Of a stretch of DNA of 64,000 nt, positions 1 to 12,085 are shown piece by piece. The position numbers were made by a program, and so were the translations under genes. Positions within the stretch are counted from its first letter, which is position 1. Each line of letters begins with the position of its first letter. Location: NCBI RefSeq assembly GCF_947242115.1, contig NC_074723.1, positions 14,805,001 through 14,869,000 of the forward strand, written 5' to 3'. Source of the stretch: Biomphalaria glabrata. Its lineage: Eukaryota; Mollusca; Gastropoda; Planorbidae. The notes under the pieces were generated by a model. It was given only the letters and a program-made list of their open reading frames with translations, did no database searches and had not been told where the DNA came from.

Positions 1-1880
1 ATTTGTCTCGTGTAGTCTCGTGTATATCTGAGTGTATTTTCCACCAACATCTTCACTTAGTAAGTGCAGTGGGGAAAAAAACATTCCAAAGGCGAAGTCT
101 AGTTTTTCGTTGTTTATTTTTCAGAGGCCAAGAGCGAGACCGCTATTACCTCCTCCCTCGCCAACGTCACAATCTCTAACTAGCTATAGCTGACCCATGG
201 CGTAGCATACGCCATTTGGTGACGGGTGAACTCTTCGTAGAGAATTATATATACAGAGAAGTCTGAGAGAAGATTACTTGTCACCCCTCTTTTTTTTTCT
301 TTTCTGAGCCGCGCTCTCTGTCACCGCGAAGGTTAAGTGGGATAACTCTAGTCAGACGTGCAGAAATAAAAGAGTTATCTTTCCATGACTTTTTCGTCGA
401 GGGTAAGAAAGTCGGCGTGCATGCGTGTCCCGCTTGATTGGGCGACGTTGAGAATTATTTATATAGATGACTAATGCTGTCCCCATGGTTCTTAAAAGGG
501 TTTGATCTCACCACTTTTAGTTTGAGTGGTAAAGCATTTGGCTTCCAGACTGAGGGGGCGGTGGGTTCAAATCTCAGCGACAGTCATACACTAAAGATTT
601 CTGCGTGATGAAAATATGCAAGATGAATTGCTTTACCACGATAAAAAATAAACAAACTTACGTGCGCTGATTTGTACATCGAATGTCCCTCGCATTTTGT
701 AGTGCTGCCTCCTCCTTCGACTGAATTTTACTTGTGTTTTATTTGTTTGATTATAGTTTGTTTGTTTTTCGGAGGGGGGTGGGTGGGTGGAGGACGTAGG
801 AAGAACAATGCACTCCATAGCCAAACTTCATTTCTGCAGCTCAGAAATCAGGACAACACTTGGCTCCGGGCTCTGACGCTTACAAGTAAACATTTACTTT
901 GGGGAAAGGGGAGCGACGTCTTAGGTAAAAGTTTGAGAAACACTGGTTTAAAGTACCGATATGGGCGTTGTACGCAAAACCAGCTATTGGCAGTAACGTA
1001 ACGACATTATCATGTGCTTTTGTTGTAATGTGTTTTATCTTGTTTGGACTAACCAACTAGACTTATCTTTTTTAGTATTAATGTCATTACAATCAATGTG
1101 TTTCAGTGGCAACTTCATTGGCGAAAAACCTTACTGATCGATTCCTCACAGATACAACTTGATGATCAATAACATTGGTTAAATTAAATTAAATAAATCA
1201 GTATCCCGATCAAAAATATGTCTTATATCATGTTATATGTATATATATTTATTATTTGTTTTATTACAAAATATAGACCTACTTTAATTCTTCTGCAAGT
1301 AGGAATATATATATGTTTATTTATTTATTTGTTGTTTTGTGGTAAATGCCATATAGTGTACCTTCATTCTTCCGCAAGTAGAAATACGTAGTCAATTCTT
1401 AAACATTACGACAGGTTTATGCAGGCCTGCATTTTTTTTTAAATTTCTTTTTTACATAGAGAAAAACAGAACTTCAGTCTAGCCGGATGTTTTTACCGGT
1501 TGTTGACTTGTAACACCAAACTGCTGGTAGACAACTAAACCGTTGTAGGCGTAATATGTCTTAACTAATAAAACTTCAAATAGCTTGAGTAACTTCCTTG
1601 TGAACAAACTAAATAGAACATTATTTATAATATACACTAAATCAAGTTCATATGAGATCAAATAAATTTAGTGGACTTTAGTAATAATATTTGTTAACAA
1701 AATCTAATTCACTACAATAACATAACCTCTCAGTCTCACGTTCTGGAGTCGTCTGTCCTAAGACCAACTGACGACAACGCCACCTATGTTACATCATTCA
1801 CAACCAATCGCTAGCCTCTTCCCTCCGTCACCATAGAAACACACACACACACACTGCATAACACAGAAGTAACAACATTT
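1..1880. repeat. Long dispersed repeat, copy 1 (unclassified)
   Basis: Most of this stretch is repeated at 17786-18290 and 21110-21851. Shared blocks include the opening ATTTGTCTCGTG, the tRNA-like segment near 510-580, the block 885-1060 and the block 1075-1880. Homology stops at the same point in both copies, just after GAAGTAACAAC, so that is one true end; the other end may lie outside the window. Copy 1 carries segments (about 180-470 and 590-880) that copy 2 lacks. The last 380 bp (about 1499-1879) begin TGTTGACTTG and end GTAACAACA, which resembles an LTR, but without flanking target duplications this is only a suggestion. No coding potential is recognisable. Confidence 0.75.
510..600 (+). 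repeat. tRNA-derived (SINE-like) segment inside the long repeat
   Basis: The sequence has a box-A-like GAGTGGTAAAGC followed about 35 bp later by a box-B-like GGTTCAAATC, the spacing of a pol III internal promoter. A matching segment occurs at 18010-18070 in the second copy of the long repeat. It does not fold as a clean tRNA and is repeated with its flanks, so it is a SINE head rather than a tRNA gene. Confidence 0.5.
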
Positions 1881-1958
1881 GTATAGTATTTGTGACCAAG
1901 AAGTCATGGAAAGGGAACAAGTAATCTACTATGTATATTTACAGGTCACTAAATAGCA

Positions 1959-2310
1959 GGGCCGGACTTAACCATTGTGGGGCCCTATGCGAAACGGATT
2001 TCGCGGAGCCAAGTTTGAGTATGGAAGCGGACAATAAGTGAAATTTAAGAGTTTGAATTAGAAAATAAATTCGTCTATGCATTTTATTCATTCTTTACTA
2101 CATACAGAATTACTTTACGAGCTTTGCGTGTAGCAATGTCATACAGTATACCATAATAATTCTGTTTCCCACATAGATCCCGCTCAGTAGCAAGAATTAC
2201 CAAATGTTTTAATCTATCTTTGAGAATTGTTGACCTCAAGTAATTCTTAATTATTTTGAGGTGCGAGAAGCTTCTTGCACCGGATTATACAATTACGCCT
2301 ATGCATAATG
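1959..2310 (-). mobile_element. hAT transposon remnant (3' end and transposase C-terminus)
   Basis: On the minus strand, about 2300-2100 reads ARSFSHLKIIKNYLRSTI followed by DRLKHLVILATERD, which matches the C-terminal dimerisation region of hAT transposases of the TTF/ZMYM type. The fragment ends at 1959 in CAGGGCCGGACTTAACC, a hAT-style terminal inverted repeat. The 5' part of the element is missing, so this is a truncated, dead copy. Confidence 0.55.
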
Positions 2311-3345
2311 CCGTTTTTATTTTTCGCGCGTTGGATTTATGTTTTCCATATTAAGTGACACCCCAAAATGACAACTTTTGTCTATATAGTTCCATATATT
2401 TTATGGACTTTTTGGTATATTTTATAATTTCGGGAGATTTCCAGGAGCTCTTCGTAAATCGACAGGAGGGCGCGGGAAATCTGTTTTAAGTAATAAAATG
2501 GTTTAATTTTATAATGTATACACCTTGAATTAGCGCGGGTCCAATGAAATTGCAAGTCCTATGAAAGTGCGGGTCCTACTGCTGTCGCGTAAGTTGCAGT
2601 GGCTTAAGCTATAAGAAGCTAAGCTATTTCATTTATAGATTATAAATGTAATTTTTTTTTTTCAAATTGTTAAACACGGCTTTCCCAGGCGACCATGCTG
2701 GACGAAGAGGGAACCTAATGCCTCTAATACTATCTCCAGAAATAACTTTTTCGGTTATACAAAACACTTTATAATTATTTACGAAGCACTGTTTCTGAAA
2801 AGAAAAAGACCTAACGTTTAAAGGGGCGCAAACGGTAAAAATTAGAGAAACGCTGCGCATTTTCTTGCTGTATTTTAATATGACCTACATTCTTCTTACT
2901 AGTAGAAATAGTGCAAGCTCAGCTTGAGGAGAATGGTTTCTGAAGCTCAGAAATGTTGAAAAGCACTTGGCGTCCGGGGCTCCTCCCGGGACTTCGCTGT
3001 GGAAGCTTTTAGCGCTTTCCCAGACCAATTTCTAAAGGGGCGGCAAACGTACATTGTATGGTAGATGGTGGTTGAAGTTTGATTTAAACATCATAATGTT
3101 ATACCGTTTTTGTCTAAAAGTCTAACAAAGGAAACATGTTTAGAAATGTTCTAAATCTATTTATAATTTTAATAAACTTCCATTGTAAAATATGCCATAA
3201 CTATTGAATAAATTTAATAAATAATGGGATTTTATAATAGAAAAGACTCTACTTTTACATTTGTGTAACAATCAGTGAAAGTAAGTAATAAACTCACTGC
3301 ATTGATTCAACATATAGAGCAAAAAATGATAGCGTTTGTTGGGAA

Positions 3346-3415
3346 AAGTTGATCTGGGGCGGGGGTGACATCCTGAGCAAACCGCACGGGTGACACCGAC
3401 CATAGTGACGCCACT
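3346..3415 (+). repeat. hAT/MITE-type terminus, copy 1
   Basis: The block containing GGTGACA, CCGCAC and GGTGACAC and ending TAGTGACGCCACTG is repeated almost exactly at 15155-15224. The end is the complement of CAGTGGCGTCACTA, typical of hAT terminal repeats. The partner terminus was not found. Confidence 0.45.
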
Positions 3416-4129
3416 GCATGAGAGAGTTAACGAGGGTTCATAGACATTGGGGGCCGCTAATAAATTAATAGAATATATTTGTATATTCGAGTGTTAAAAT
3501 AAAAAAAATTATCTTCTTAGACTTGAATTAGATGTTGTAGATCTATAATAGGGTTCAAGAGATTTTAAGTTTTGCACATGCGTAGCCTTTCAGTCTTGAA
3601 TGGGATATAAAGTATGTCAGTACGCTTAAATGTTTTGGAAACACAAATTAGAAGTTTGTTTTTAATAAAATAATTGAACTATATTTAGTATTTTCATGTG
3701 TCATGTAAAAAACTATCGTTGCAAAGTGTAGTTCTTCAAATGAGATCTAGATCCTTATCTTATCCTTAAGGTTTTGTCTCATGTAAACGTGGCTATACGA
3801 CCTAGAGCCCTGAAATACTTTCATAGAGATGGGCAACTTTTTGGAGGGTCTTAAGCTTGTTTTACGGCTACTTTACATACGTTACTGTTCCAGTTAGTAC
3901 CCAAGGAACATTTATGTCTATTTATTTCGAGATTTTTATTTCTATTCGGGACATACAGATATACATACACCTTTCTTTATGCTTTAAATTATAGATATGT
4001 GCGTGTGTGTCTCTATAGATAAAACATAGACAACAACCACCATCCTATAGTCGAAAATGATTTTTTTTTTATTTTTATTATAATTGGATTATGTATTCAT
4101 CTTTGTCAATTAGATTATGTAGTATTCGT

Positions 4130-4195
4130 TACGTCAAGCAAGGGGCAAGGGTCGTTACGTCTTATTTTGACAAATGGTAGCAGTCGTTAGCATAT
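4130..4195 (+). repeat. Degenerate minisatellite with CGTTACGTC core, locus 1
   Basis: Units of about 30 bp carry CGTTACGTC and end in AGCAGTCGTTAGC. The same core recurs at 10190-10305 and 11555-11572. Confidence 0.45.
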
Positions 4196-6062
4196 CATCA
4201 GATATTAGAACCAAGTGGTCTGAGTGTCATTAGGCTGGTTGCTTAGCTTTTGGTCCTGTGCTGCACTGGTGAGACGGGTGTGGCTGGTACTGATGCTGTC
4301 TGCTGGTGGGCTGGCGTAGTGGATCCAGGCTCCGGTTGCAGTCCAACTTGTATGGTTGCAGAGCTAAGCTGCGCCTACCAATCAGTCAAGCCAGTGACGA
4401 GTCTGTGGCTAGCGTTGTTACTTGGACTCTTGAAGGATGAGTAGGACTGATGTCTGCAGATCTGGTGCCAACAAATCTGCTATCAGCTTTAGGTTGCTAA
4501 GATTTCAGGCGGATGTTGCCTATAGATAAAAGCTGCAACGATATGATGTATGCGTCGGTTTAGCCATAATGATAACACTGGGAGATAGATGCCTTTCCGT
4601 GAAGGACATCTTCAGACTGATGTATAGAAACCATAAGCTAGTTTCATATTTATCAAAGGGACCTAACAAATGAATATAGTGTCCCATCAAGGGAGATAAC
4701 AGTAATAATGGGGACTCCCTTAAAGGGAAATAACAAACAGTAACAAGTGATATATGATAAGTAATATAAGTGACGCTCACCAATCACGGTGAATAGCAAG
4801 TACATACATCACTAAGATAAATGAGATGAAAGGGGAAGAGGAGATCAACGTCTGATACTCGCCCGTGCTCTCACATAAGTAAACATAGAGCATAAGTAAA
4901 TACATACTCAGTAATAAGACATGTTTACAGAGGTGTTTTGATAATTCCCTGCCAAGGAATTGATCAATGATAATATATTGAAGGCTCGTGCTGAGCGCTA
5001 ATATATCAGAGATAAATTAATAATAGTTAAAGAGCTAAATACATCAGGTAAGAATTGTTAATAAATTCTAGTCCAGATGGTTTGAACATTTAGCCACAAA
5101 AGTCATGATATAAAATATAAGTATACAGTAATCTACTTACATTATCCATGATAAGAATGCAAAAATACGTACACAAATAATGTAGTAATAAATGCACAAA
5201 TATATATATATATACATTACTAAGTAAAATGGTTCTCAAGCACTTTACCAAGTTACATACCACCAATCCAAAGTAAAATAAGGGAATGAAAATAGTCTAG
5301 AGCTCAAGCAAGAGATAGATGTTCTCCCTGTGGGCTCTCCAGCGCGAATGAGATCGGAGGATGAAGTTTGTCCATATACACGTGGATAGAAAGGGGGGGG
5401 GTGAGTGGTGGGAGATAAGTGCAAAAGTGGTCTAGACTATCTGGCGTCTTTGACAAAGAGATCCTCGCTTGACCGTGACGGCGTTTCCGGGAGATAGACA
5501 CCGTGCGAAGGCGCGAGTTGAAAGTCCAGGGAGTTCGCCAGGTGGTCAGAGGATAGAAAGGAGGGGGTGGAGTATCAGAGCTCGGCCGGATCAAAGGAGA
5601 TTATACCTTGATAATGGCTTTGCGCTAGACGAACGGGGAGACCGCCGCCAGAGGTGTCGAGTTGAATGGCCCCTTTGAAGTGACCAGCCGCTCCCCATAA
5701 GGGGGGGGGGGGTCAACGGATGTTTGCCAAGATAGGAAAAGGGGAGCGTATTCTTGTCAAGAGTCTAGTGTGGCACGTGTCAAGGTGGGGATAGTAAAAG
5801 GTGACATCGCTACCATAGGGGATGGGGTTGGATTGAAGGGGTGGTGGCTGTGTTTTAGGGCTTGAGGGGTCGCTCTTGCGGTTGTAGTCAGCCCCTATTA
5901 CGCTGGCTTATTTCGTTTCGTCACAGTTACGTCTTCTTCTTACAAGAAATCTTATACCATTTCTTCAAACAGCACACTTTTTTTCCTTGGCACAGTCTGC
6001 AAAAGAGCTGTGAACCAGATCCGATTATATTTAACAACGGAGTCAACAAAAACGCTAGCTGT

Positions 6063-6500
6063 GGTATTCATACTCTCCCGCCTTGACTACTGCAACGCCG
6101 TGCTAGCAGGTATACCCGATGACAAAATAGACAAGCTGCGACGTATTCAGAACAATGCCGCACGAATAAGTCCTTAGAAAAACAAGACGAGATTCTGCTA
6201 CTAGGCTTTTGCACACGCTCCATTGGCTTTCCGTGAAAGCGAGAATCGATTACAAGCTGGCCACACTTTGTCATCAGTGTATATATAACAATGAGATGCC
6301 CCTGTACCTTAGAGAACTGGTTAATCCATATGTACCACAGAGAGCCCTGCGCTCAATGGACTCAACGCTTTAAGTGGTGTCACTTTTTTTAGATTAATTG
6401 TCATTTTAGCTTTCGTGTTTGTGTTTGTAATGTTATTACAGCGCCTTGAGCCCACATTTTGTTTGTTAACAGCGCTTTATAAATAACATTATTATTAAGG
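6063..6500 (+). mobile_element. LINE 3' end, L2/CR1-like, degenerate
   Basis: The plus strand encodes SRLDYCNAVLAGIPDDKI, then KLRRIQNNAARI, and after a frame change LHTLHWLSVKARIDYKL, ending LRELVNPYVPQRALRSMDS. This order (SRLDYCN, QNNAAR, LHWLxV, YxPxRxLRS) is the C-terminal part of L2/CR1-group reverse transcriptase ORFs. A 3' UTR follows, with AGCGCCTTGAG and AGCGCTTTATAAATAA, ending in an ATT-rich tail near 6500. The copy is 5'-truncated and has at least one in-frame stop and one frameshift, so it is dead. Confidence 0.75.
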
Positions 6501-6786
6501 GATAATCATCGAAAACATCCAGTAGGGAATGGGCGTCAAAGGCACCATAATCTAACTGATCGCTAGAAATGCTTTTGTCCAACGAACATGCCTGGACACA
6601 GGGGTTTGCCTCATGTTCCTATATTTTAATCGCCACGTTCCGTTCAGGCACTGCCATTCCAGCTAACTGGACACTGATTTCAGACCCCTTTGGGGGAACG
6701 GTGTAACGGACTTTTTGGACTGAGTTGCTTGCGTTTGTTCCATGTAACACCTCTTCTAGTGCTTATTAAAGTATCTGCTATATCAT

Positions 6787-8154
6787 GGGCGTAGCCAGGG
6801 AGGGGGTGGGGTCGAATTTAGTGACTGTTTTGATTCTGTTTATTTTAGGTGAGATTTTAATACTAAAGCATCACTTGCCCAGCCTAGCTTAAAACCCCCT
6901 ACCATTGGGTTTTGCAGTCAAATCCCCCTCTTTATAACAAAACCAACAAAAAAAAAAGAAATATTGTCAATGTAATGGACTGTAAAAGCCTGAAAAGAAT
7001 GTTTTTGAATATCATCGGTCCAGTGATCAGTGGTGATTGCGACATGTGCAACCAAAGCATATTCGTTTTAAAATATTGGCAAGAGTGACTTGGACAACGT
7101 TGTTCGATCACATACGATATCGTCAAATGACACCGATCCATACTTTGACCCAATGTCAATCACTGCTTGAGCGAAGTGACGAAAGCCATCATCATGCAGA
7201 CATGAGAACTGTTGGATGTCCTTAGCAATCATGTACATAGCTTCACGATGTGCTTGTTCACGACCATGTTTTGGAGCCTGTCAATTATAAATAGTCAATG
7301 GTATGTAGGCTACAGAATACATCATGTGTTTATTTGTCGGCTTCTACTACCAACAAATGTGTATCGTTTATTAAAAACAAGTCGCCTATCAAAGATAGCA
7401 ATAAGTACGTTCAAAAGTAACTAGAATGAAACATGTGCTAACTAGTTATATTTACTAACCTCTGACTTTTTAGGTAAAAAGCTTGTCATTTTAAATTGTC
7501 CAGGGTCTACATTAATCGCTCTGGTGTGTGATGCATTATGTCTTTGCAGAGTTGTAGCATGGCTAATAGGTACTGACAAACATAGTCCACATTGCTTACA
7601 CACCCAGCAAACTCTTTGATAATCTTTTGAACGACATTACACAACATAATCATGAACTTAAACAATAATCTTAGCGATGACCATTAAATGAAATGTTGTT
7701 GCATGCTAAAGTTAAAACTAAAATTCATTATGCGATGAATTACTTTCAGTCACTAATTGTCAACTTCTTCAATGTGCTCTGTGTTTACATCACCCACCGT
7801 TCTCAGTCTTTCCTTTTGTCTGTGTGTTTGGCAAGTTGTTGATGAAATTAAGTCATTAGTTGGCTCTTTTTTTTTTAAATTTCGGTTGGAAAACAAACAA
7901 CATTGATTCTGTCCTAGGGTATAAACACGTGACCATCCGAACGACAGTCCAGTGCACATACATTACGATAAGGCAGCCCTTCAAATGAAAGACACTATTT
8001 CATGATAAATTAATCATCGCTCTATCTTGAACAATTTTGTATTAACCTTCTCCCCAATTCGTTCACGGTAAGTAGTTCGAAAATTCAACATCTTTAAAGA
8101 TTCCCTATGTAACAGAATATGATGTTTATTCTGTCATGGATGCTACGCCACTGG
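6787..8154 (-). mobile_element. Degenerate hAT transposon with BED finger
   Basis: The minus strand near 7620-7490 encodes a BED-type zinc finger (CKQCGLCLSV followed by LQRHNASH). Near 7300-6950 it encodes REQAHREAMYMIAKDI and, after a frame break, ITTDHWTDDIQKHSFQAF, a hAT transposase motif. The ends read CATGGGCGTAGCCAGG (left) and GATGCTACGCCACTG (right), which are inverted and hAT-like. The flanking 8-mers TGCTATAT and GTATAGTT are only loosely alike, so the exact ends are uncertain. Several frame breaks make the copy non-functional. Confidence 0.55.
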
Positions 8155-8570
8155 TATAGTTTAGTCTAAATTTATGGTAATAGAAAAATGAAAAAAAAAA
8201 AGCAGAAAAATACTATCAACGGTTTTATTAAAATAAATGGGAAAAACCAAATGAAAGAATGGGTCCCACATGTCACCACCAACGATACTTCACCACTATT
8301 ACAATAAACCTGATGAAAGCAGTTCCTTACATCACAGCCACCCAGGTTGGCTGCTCATGTGTGCACTGGACATGGATTAACGTTTTGAAAATATAAAGTT
8401 TGAATTGAAGTTTAGGATATGTTTAGGAAACTTTACATATTTGCAAAACTCTTTTAAGAAAATTGTAATTATTGTTCTCCCACGTTGTTGTCACCCCTAG
8501 GAGCTCATGTAGGTCACAACTGGTCATTAGTCATGGGCCCAGGTGCAATGAAACCCCTACGCGCCATGTA

Positions 8571-8714
8571 GTGCCGTATTTAGAGTTGAAAAGGCCTTAA
8601 GCTATTTGAGAAATGGGGCTTTTTTGGGGCCCCTTATAAGTCCTGAGATTATATATAACTACTAAATATTTCTTGGGGGCCCTAATATTGCATATGGGTA
8701 AATCTGACCCTGGC
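8571..8714. mobile_element. Short hAT-type MITE
   Basis: The left end TAGTGCCGTATTTAGA and the right end TAAATCTGACCCTG are imperfect inverted repeats of the hAT type around a short non-coding core containing GGGGCC blocks. It sits inside another GGGCCC-rich repeat (about 8530-8800) ending GATGCTACGCCACTG. Target duplications were not clear. Confidence 0.4.
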
Positions 8715-9059
8715 GCAACGGTTGTTGCGACATTGGGAGTGGGCCCCTAAATGATCGTGGGCCCTGGTTTAATAAACCCCTTCGCCATGGATGCTACGCC
8801 ACTGTGTAAAGTTAAATGTGAACTTGGCCTGTTTTTCCTTTAGTTCAGTGTTATATATGGTTTGTTGTTTATTGCAGTTCACGCGATAATATCAAAAATT
8901 ACTTATTAATTGTAGTTTTAAATTTTGTGCAACTTATAAGCATACTAAATAGATTATTTCTAATTCTAAAAAAAGAAGAAAACAATGTTCGTGTAAATGT
9001 AGTAGTTAGTAGGACAGAACTTATTGAACTTAGCAATACAAATGTAAAAAAATAAATTT

Positions 9060-9402
9060 TTGAAAAAAATCAAAAAAACGTTTGCATAAATATGTTCAAA
9101 ATATGGTAGGTTGGAATTTCCCCGACTAAAGAGCCTCCAGTGTTTATTACTATTAATAGTGAATAGCTGTAAAAGTGGTGTATTTTTATGAAAAAACTGC
9201 TTGCATAAGTGATTTAAAAAATTAGATTTTTCGCTTTTAGAAAAGAAAAAAGTAGCCGTTGAATCAGAACTTTAAATGGACTAAAATATTATGATGTCGG
9301 ATTTTCACTATCTTTTCTAGTTTACGAGATCTAAACGGAACGGACGGACAGACATTTCACACAAAACTAATAGCATCTTTTCCCCTTTCGAGGGACGCTA
9401 AA
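9060..9402 (-). mobile_element. HINE-like element fragment
   Basis: Read on the minus strand from 9402, this matches the 5' end of the element at 18291: a GGGGAAAA head, GCTATTAGTTTTGTG, a run of GTCC repeats, then GATCTCGTAAACTAGAA. It is a truncated copy in the opposite orientation. Confidence 0.6.
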
Positions 9403-9439
9403 AAAGGGATGTATAAATTGCAAAATTAGTTCGGTAAGA

Positions 9440-9550
9440 TAAGGAGGGTTCGTTCGGTTCGGTTCGTACCGAGCAGTTTCAAAGTTCGGGTTCGGTTCGG
9501 TCTTAAGTGAGGTTCGAATTCGGTTCGTTCGGTTCGGGTTCGGTTCGTTT
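9440..9550. repeat. GGTTCG-rich simple repeat
   Basis: Irregular tandem repetition of GGTTCG/GTTCGGTTCG units. It produces a short artefactual ORF on the minus strand rich in Asn, Pro, Arg and Thr. No gene is implied. Confidence 0.7.
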
Positions 9551-10189
9551 TCCAACTCTAAATTAAACTATATATTTAATCCAATGAGATTTATACAATG
9601 AAATGATATATGACTAATGTGAATGATAAATGAATACAAGAACATATAGCATGATATAGTTAAATTAAATACTTATATAGTATTTTATAGAAATAGTATT
9701 GACCTCATCAATATTCCATTTAAAACAAAGATTCTGTAATCAGTTGCAGTGTAGCCTACTTCATGAAAAATATCCATGGTAACACAAGTAGAAGAATGTT
9801 CACCAATAATGAAGATAACCAGAGTTCAGGCCTACCTTCACCTTTTTGAAAAAAATATTACTTTTCTTGTATTTTAGCGTATATTATTAATTTTTAGTAG
9901 TTAAAAGTTAGGCAATCAACTACTGAGTACCGGTACCTAATCACTGAGTTATTTTTTTTACAAAAAAAAAAAAGCACTGTATACAACTAAATAGATAGTT
10001 TCAACAAGGAATACTTAATTGGCACAGTATTTTATATATAATGTTTATGTCTAATTGCTACTTTACTTTTAAGTCTTCTTTCCTGGAGGCTTTCTAAATA
10101 TAGTGATTTTACTTAAGGGGGTTACTCTAGTCAAATTTAGCAATGGGGGGGGGGATCCAACCAGAGACTAAACAAAATGCAGCATTTCA

Positions 10190-10305
10190 TAGCTAAAGCA
10201 GTAACAGTCGTTACGTCCAACTTTAAAAAGGATTAGCAGTCGTTACGTCACACTCTAACATGGGATAACAGTCGTAACTTCCCACTTTAACAAGGGGTAG
10301 CATCA
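10190..10305 (+). repeat. Degenerate minisatellite with CGTTACGTC core, locus 2
   Basis: Three units of about 32 bp begin (A)ACAGTCGTTACGTC, AGCAGTCGTTACGTC and AACAGTCGTAACTTC, each followed by an ACTTTAA or ACTCTAAC tract. The core is shared with 4130-4195 and with 11555-11572. Confidence 0.5.
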
Positions 10306-10365
10306 GAAGCGTAGCTCGCAAGTTGCGGCTGGTGCGGGCTACATCGTTAATTTTCCGATATTCTG

Positions 10366-10455
10366 ACATAACTTTATAAATGAAATGAAAGTTTTAGACC
10401 TGATTCAATCACATAACTTTATAAATGAAATGAAAGCTTTAGACCTGATTCAATC
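10366..10455 (+). repeat. 45-bp tandem duplication
   Basis: Two adjacent copies start ACATAACTTTATAAATGAAA and differ by one base (AAAGTTTTAG versus AAAGCTTTAG). Confidence 0.85.
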
Positions 10456-10950
10456 AAATTTACATGATTTGTTCATATCAACTCTTTTCTGTCTGATACA
10501 CATTTTGAACACGTTATTTCTCATACTTACTATTGTCGGATCCAGCTGAAACTTGGGGCAGTCTTTGGTATTGTCGGAGATATCCGTGGTAGTGGTAACT
10601 ACTTACTCGACTTAGATCAGCTCACTCACTCACTCACTCATTCACTCACTAACTTACTCACTCTGTATGGTGCACATTTTTTCTTCCACTTTTCTTTCTT
10701 GGATTAAGTTGAAATTTTGCAAAATTATTTATTGCTCCTAGCAACGCATGAATCAATTGAAAAAAAAAAAATAACCAAACCAATGAGTTAATTAGTGGTT
10801 ATGAGTTAATTTTTGTATATTGAAAAACAAATGAATCCTACAGTAATGGTGTATATAGCTGTAATATGGTTCTCTATCTCTTCTATACAAATTACGCAAT
10901 CCATAAAGGCTGTCACGCAATACGTTTTTTTTTCATTGTTTTATCAATAT

Positions 10951-11360
10951 TGTTGTAACTCTCTAAGGCAGGCACTCAACGAAAGACAGGTTGACAAGAG
11001 TAAATGATGTATTTATTTAGTATAACTAGTATAAGCATCAACAAATAGTAATAGTTACTAGTTAGACTTGGACGTCTGCTATAAAGTCACAGGGAGTAAT
11101 ATGTCTTAAGTTCTAAGAGTCCTACTTCATACCAGAACACAGAACAGACCGCCGACACACTTCCCAGTGTCGCTCCAGGTCTCCCACACTGTTTCCTAGT
11201 ATCACACAGGACAGCACTCAGCACCAGACTGTTCAAACTCCCATGACTTTTAGCCGGCTCACAACAGTCCTTCTTCCTGTCTCAATATGTCTTTCACTAG
11301 TCGTGTTCAGTAGTGCTCAGATGCGCACCATTAGTGTAGCGCGGGAGCGGGGTTACAACA
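10951..11360 (-). mobile_element. Solo LTR (fossil LTR retrotransposon)
   Basis: The 410-bp segment is bounded by TGTTGTAAC and GTTACAACA, the inverted TG...CA ends of an LTR, and by a 4-bp target duplication ATAT (10947-10950 and 11361-11364). Read on the minus strand it starts TGTTGTAACCCCGC and has an AATAAA polyadenylation signal about 65 bp before its 3' end, which sets the orientation. There is no internal region, so this is what LTR-LTR recombination leaves behind. Family not determined; gypsy or BEL are possible. Confidence 0.8.
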
Positions 11361-11554
11361 ATATTATCACGTGGCTAAATGTTGTTTGTTTACGATTGGT
11401 CCATTGAAAGAGAATATTTTTATAGCACTTTCTGTAAAATTTATTTTTGTGTAAATAAGCAATTCACAATGAATACGCTCTATTTTAAAGAGAAAAAAAA
11501 ACATACGTTTTTGCTGTTGAATTTCATTGTCGTTTGGGTTAGGGTAGCAATAGG

Positions 11555-11572
11555 TAGCAGTCGTTAGTTTTC
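11555..11572 (+). repeat. Single minisatellite core, locus 3
   Basis: An isolated AGCAGTCGTTAG matching the units at 4130-4195 and 10190-10305. Confidence 0.3.
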
Positions 11573-11689
11573 TTTCTTAACTACTGATCTTAATGCTCAA
11601 TTTAGAGCTAGTGGAACTCTGAACCACAAACCCCCCATCAAAAGTTACTATTAATGTTGAACATAAACCTTCAGCTTATATGCTTGCGA

Positions 11690-12085
11690 GAATTCGGCGT
11701 TGAATGCATAGCTAGAGAGGAGCATCCAAGCAAAGGATATGAGAATCTACAGATGGATTTTAGGTATCACATCTAAAAGCCGCATCACAAACCAATAGAT
11801 TAGAGACGATTGGACCCCACGATGACCTGCTATCTGTCGTTAAAAGGGCAAGCTCAAAATCTATGTCCAAATTACAACGTCTTCGGGGCTCGCAGAGACC
11901 TTCCTTCAGAGAACATTAACAGGGAAAAGAAGAAGAGGCAGACAGAGCTAGTCCAAAACAAAGCGATGGGAAGACAACGTAAAATAATGGACGGGCCTGC
12001 CATTGAAAGAGGTTCTATCTAAAGCAAAAGACAGGGACAATGAAGAAATATGGTTGACCCAACTTTTCAACAGACTAAGGGATAA
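11690..12085 (+). mobile_element. LINE fragment, 3' part of an EN-RT ORF
   Basis: In shifting plus frames the region gives GVECIARE-like and YRWILGI-like pieces, then HDDLLSVVKR and KRARQSRWEDN-type residues, and ends in KAKDRD. This order is the region after the RT domain in RTE/Jockey-type LINEs (a relative of the larger LINE at 35258-36157). It is heavily frameshifted, with no intact ORF. It lies about 440 bp upstream of the CAP gene start. Confidence 0.5.

Larger units (their letters stand above)
2311..6060. other. Gene-free stretch
   Basis: No exon or ORF here can be supported. It contains a hAT-like terminus at 3346-3415, a degenerate minisatellite at 4130-4195, a (TA)n run near 5201, and poly-G runs near 5392 and 5701. 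A GC-richer block at 4200-4450 and 5300-5880 may be old repeat DNA, but no family was recognised. Confidence 0.5.
8155..10950. other. Gene-free stretch with short repeats
   Basis: No coding exon is recognised. It holds a probable MITE (8571-8714), a minus-strand fragment of the HINE-like family (9060-9402), a GGTTCG-rich tract (9440-9550), a 45-bp duplication (10366-10455), a degenerate minisatellite (10190-10305) and a short (CTCA)n run near 10620-10660. Confidence 0.5.

Noticed and set aside
510-585. Possible tRNA gene
   Set aside because: It has box-A and box-B-like strings but no clean cloverleaf, and is repeated with long flanks at 18010, so it is SINE-like.
1499-1879. A solo LTR at the end of the long repeat
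   Set aside because: The ends look LTR-like, but homology with copy 2 continues past the left border and no target duplication is seen.
4250-4444. 64-codon ORF in GC-richer DNA
   Set aside because: No recognisable domain; length is within chance for this composition.
5304-5678. Overlapping ORFs on both strands
   Set aside because: No family features, no splice context and strong G-rich composition bias.
9367-9555. 62-codon ORF rich in NPNRT
   Set aside because: Produced by the GGTTCG simple repeat.
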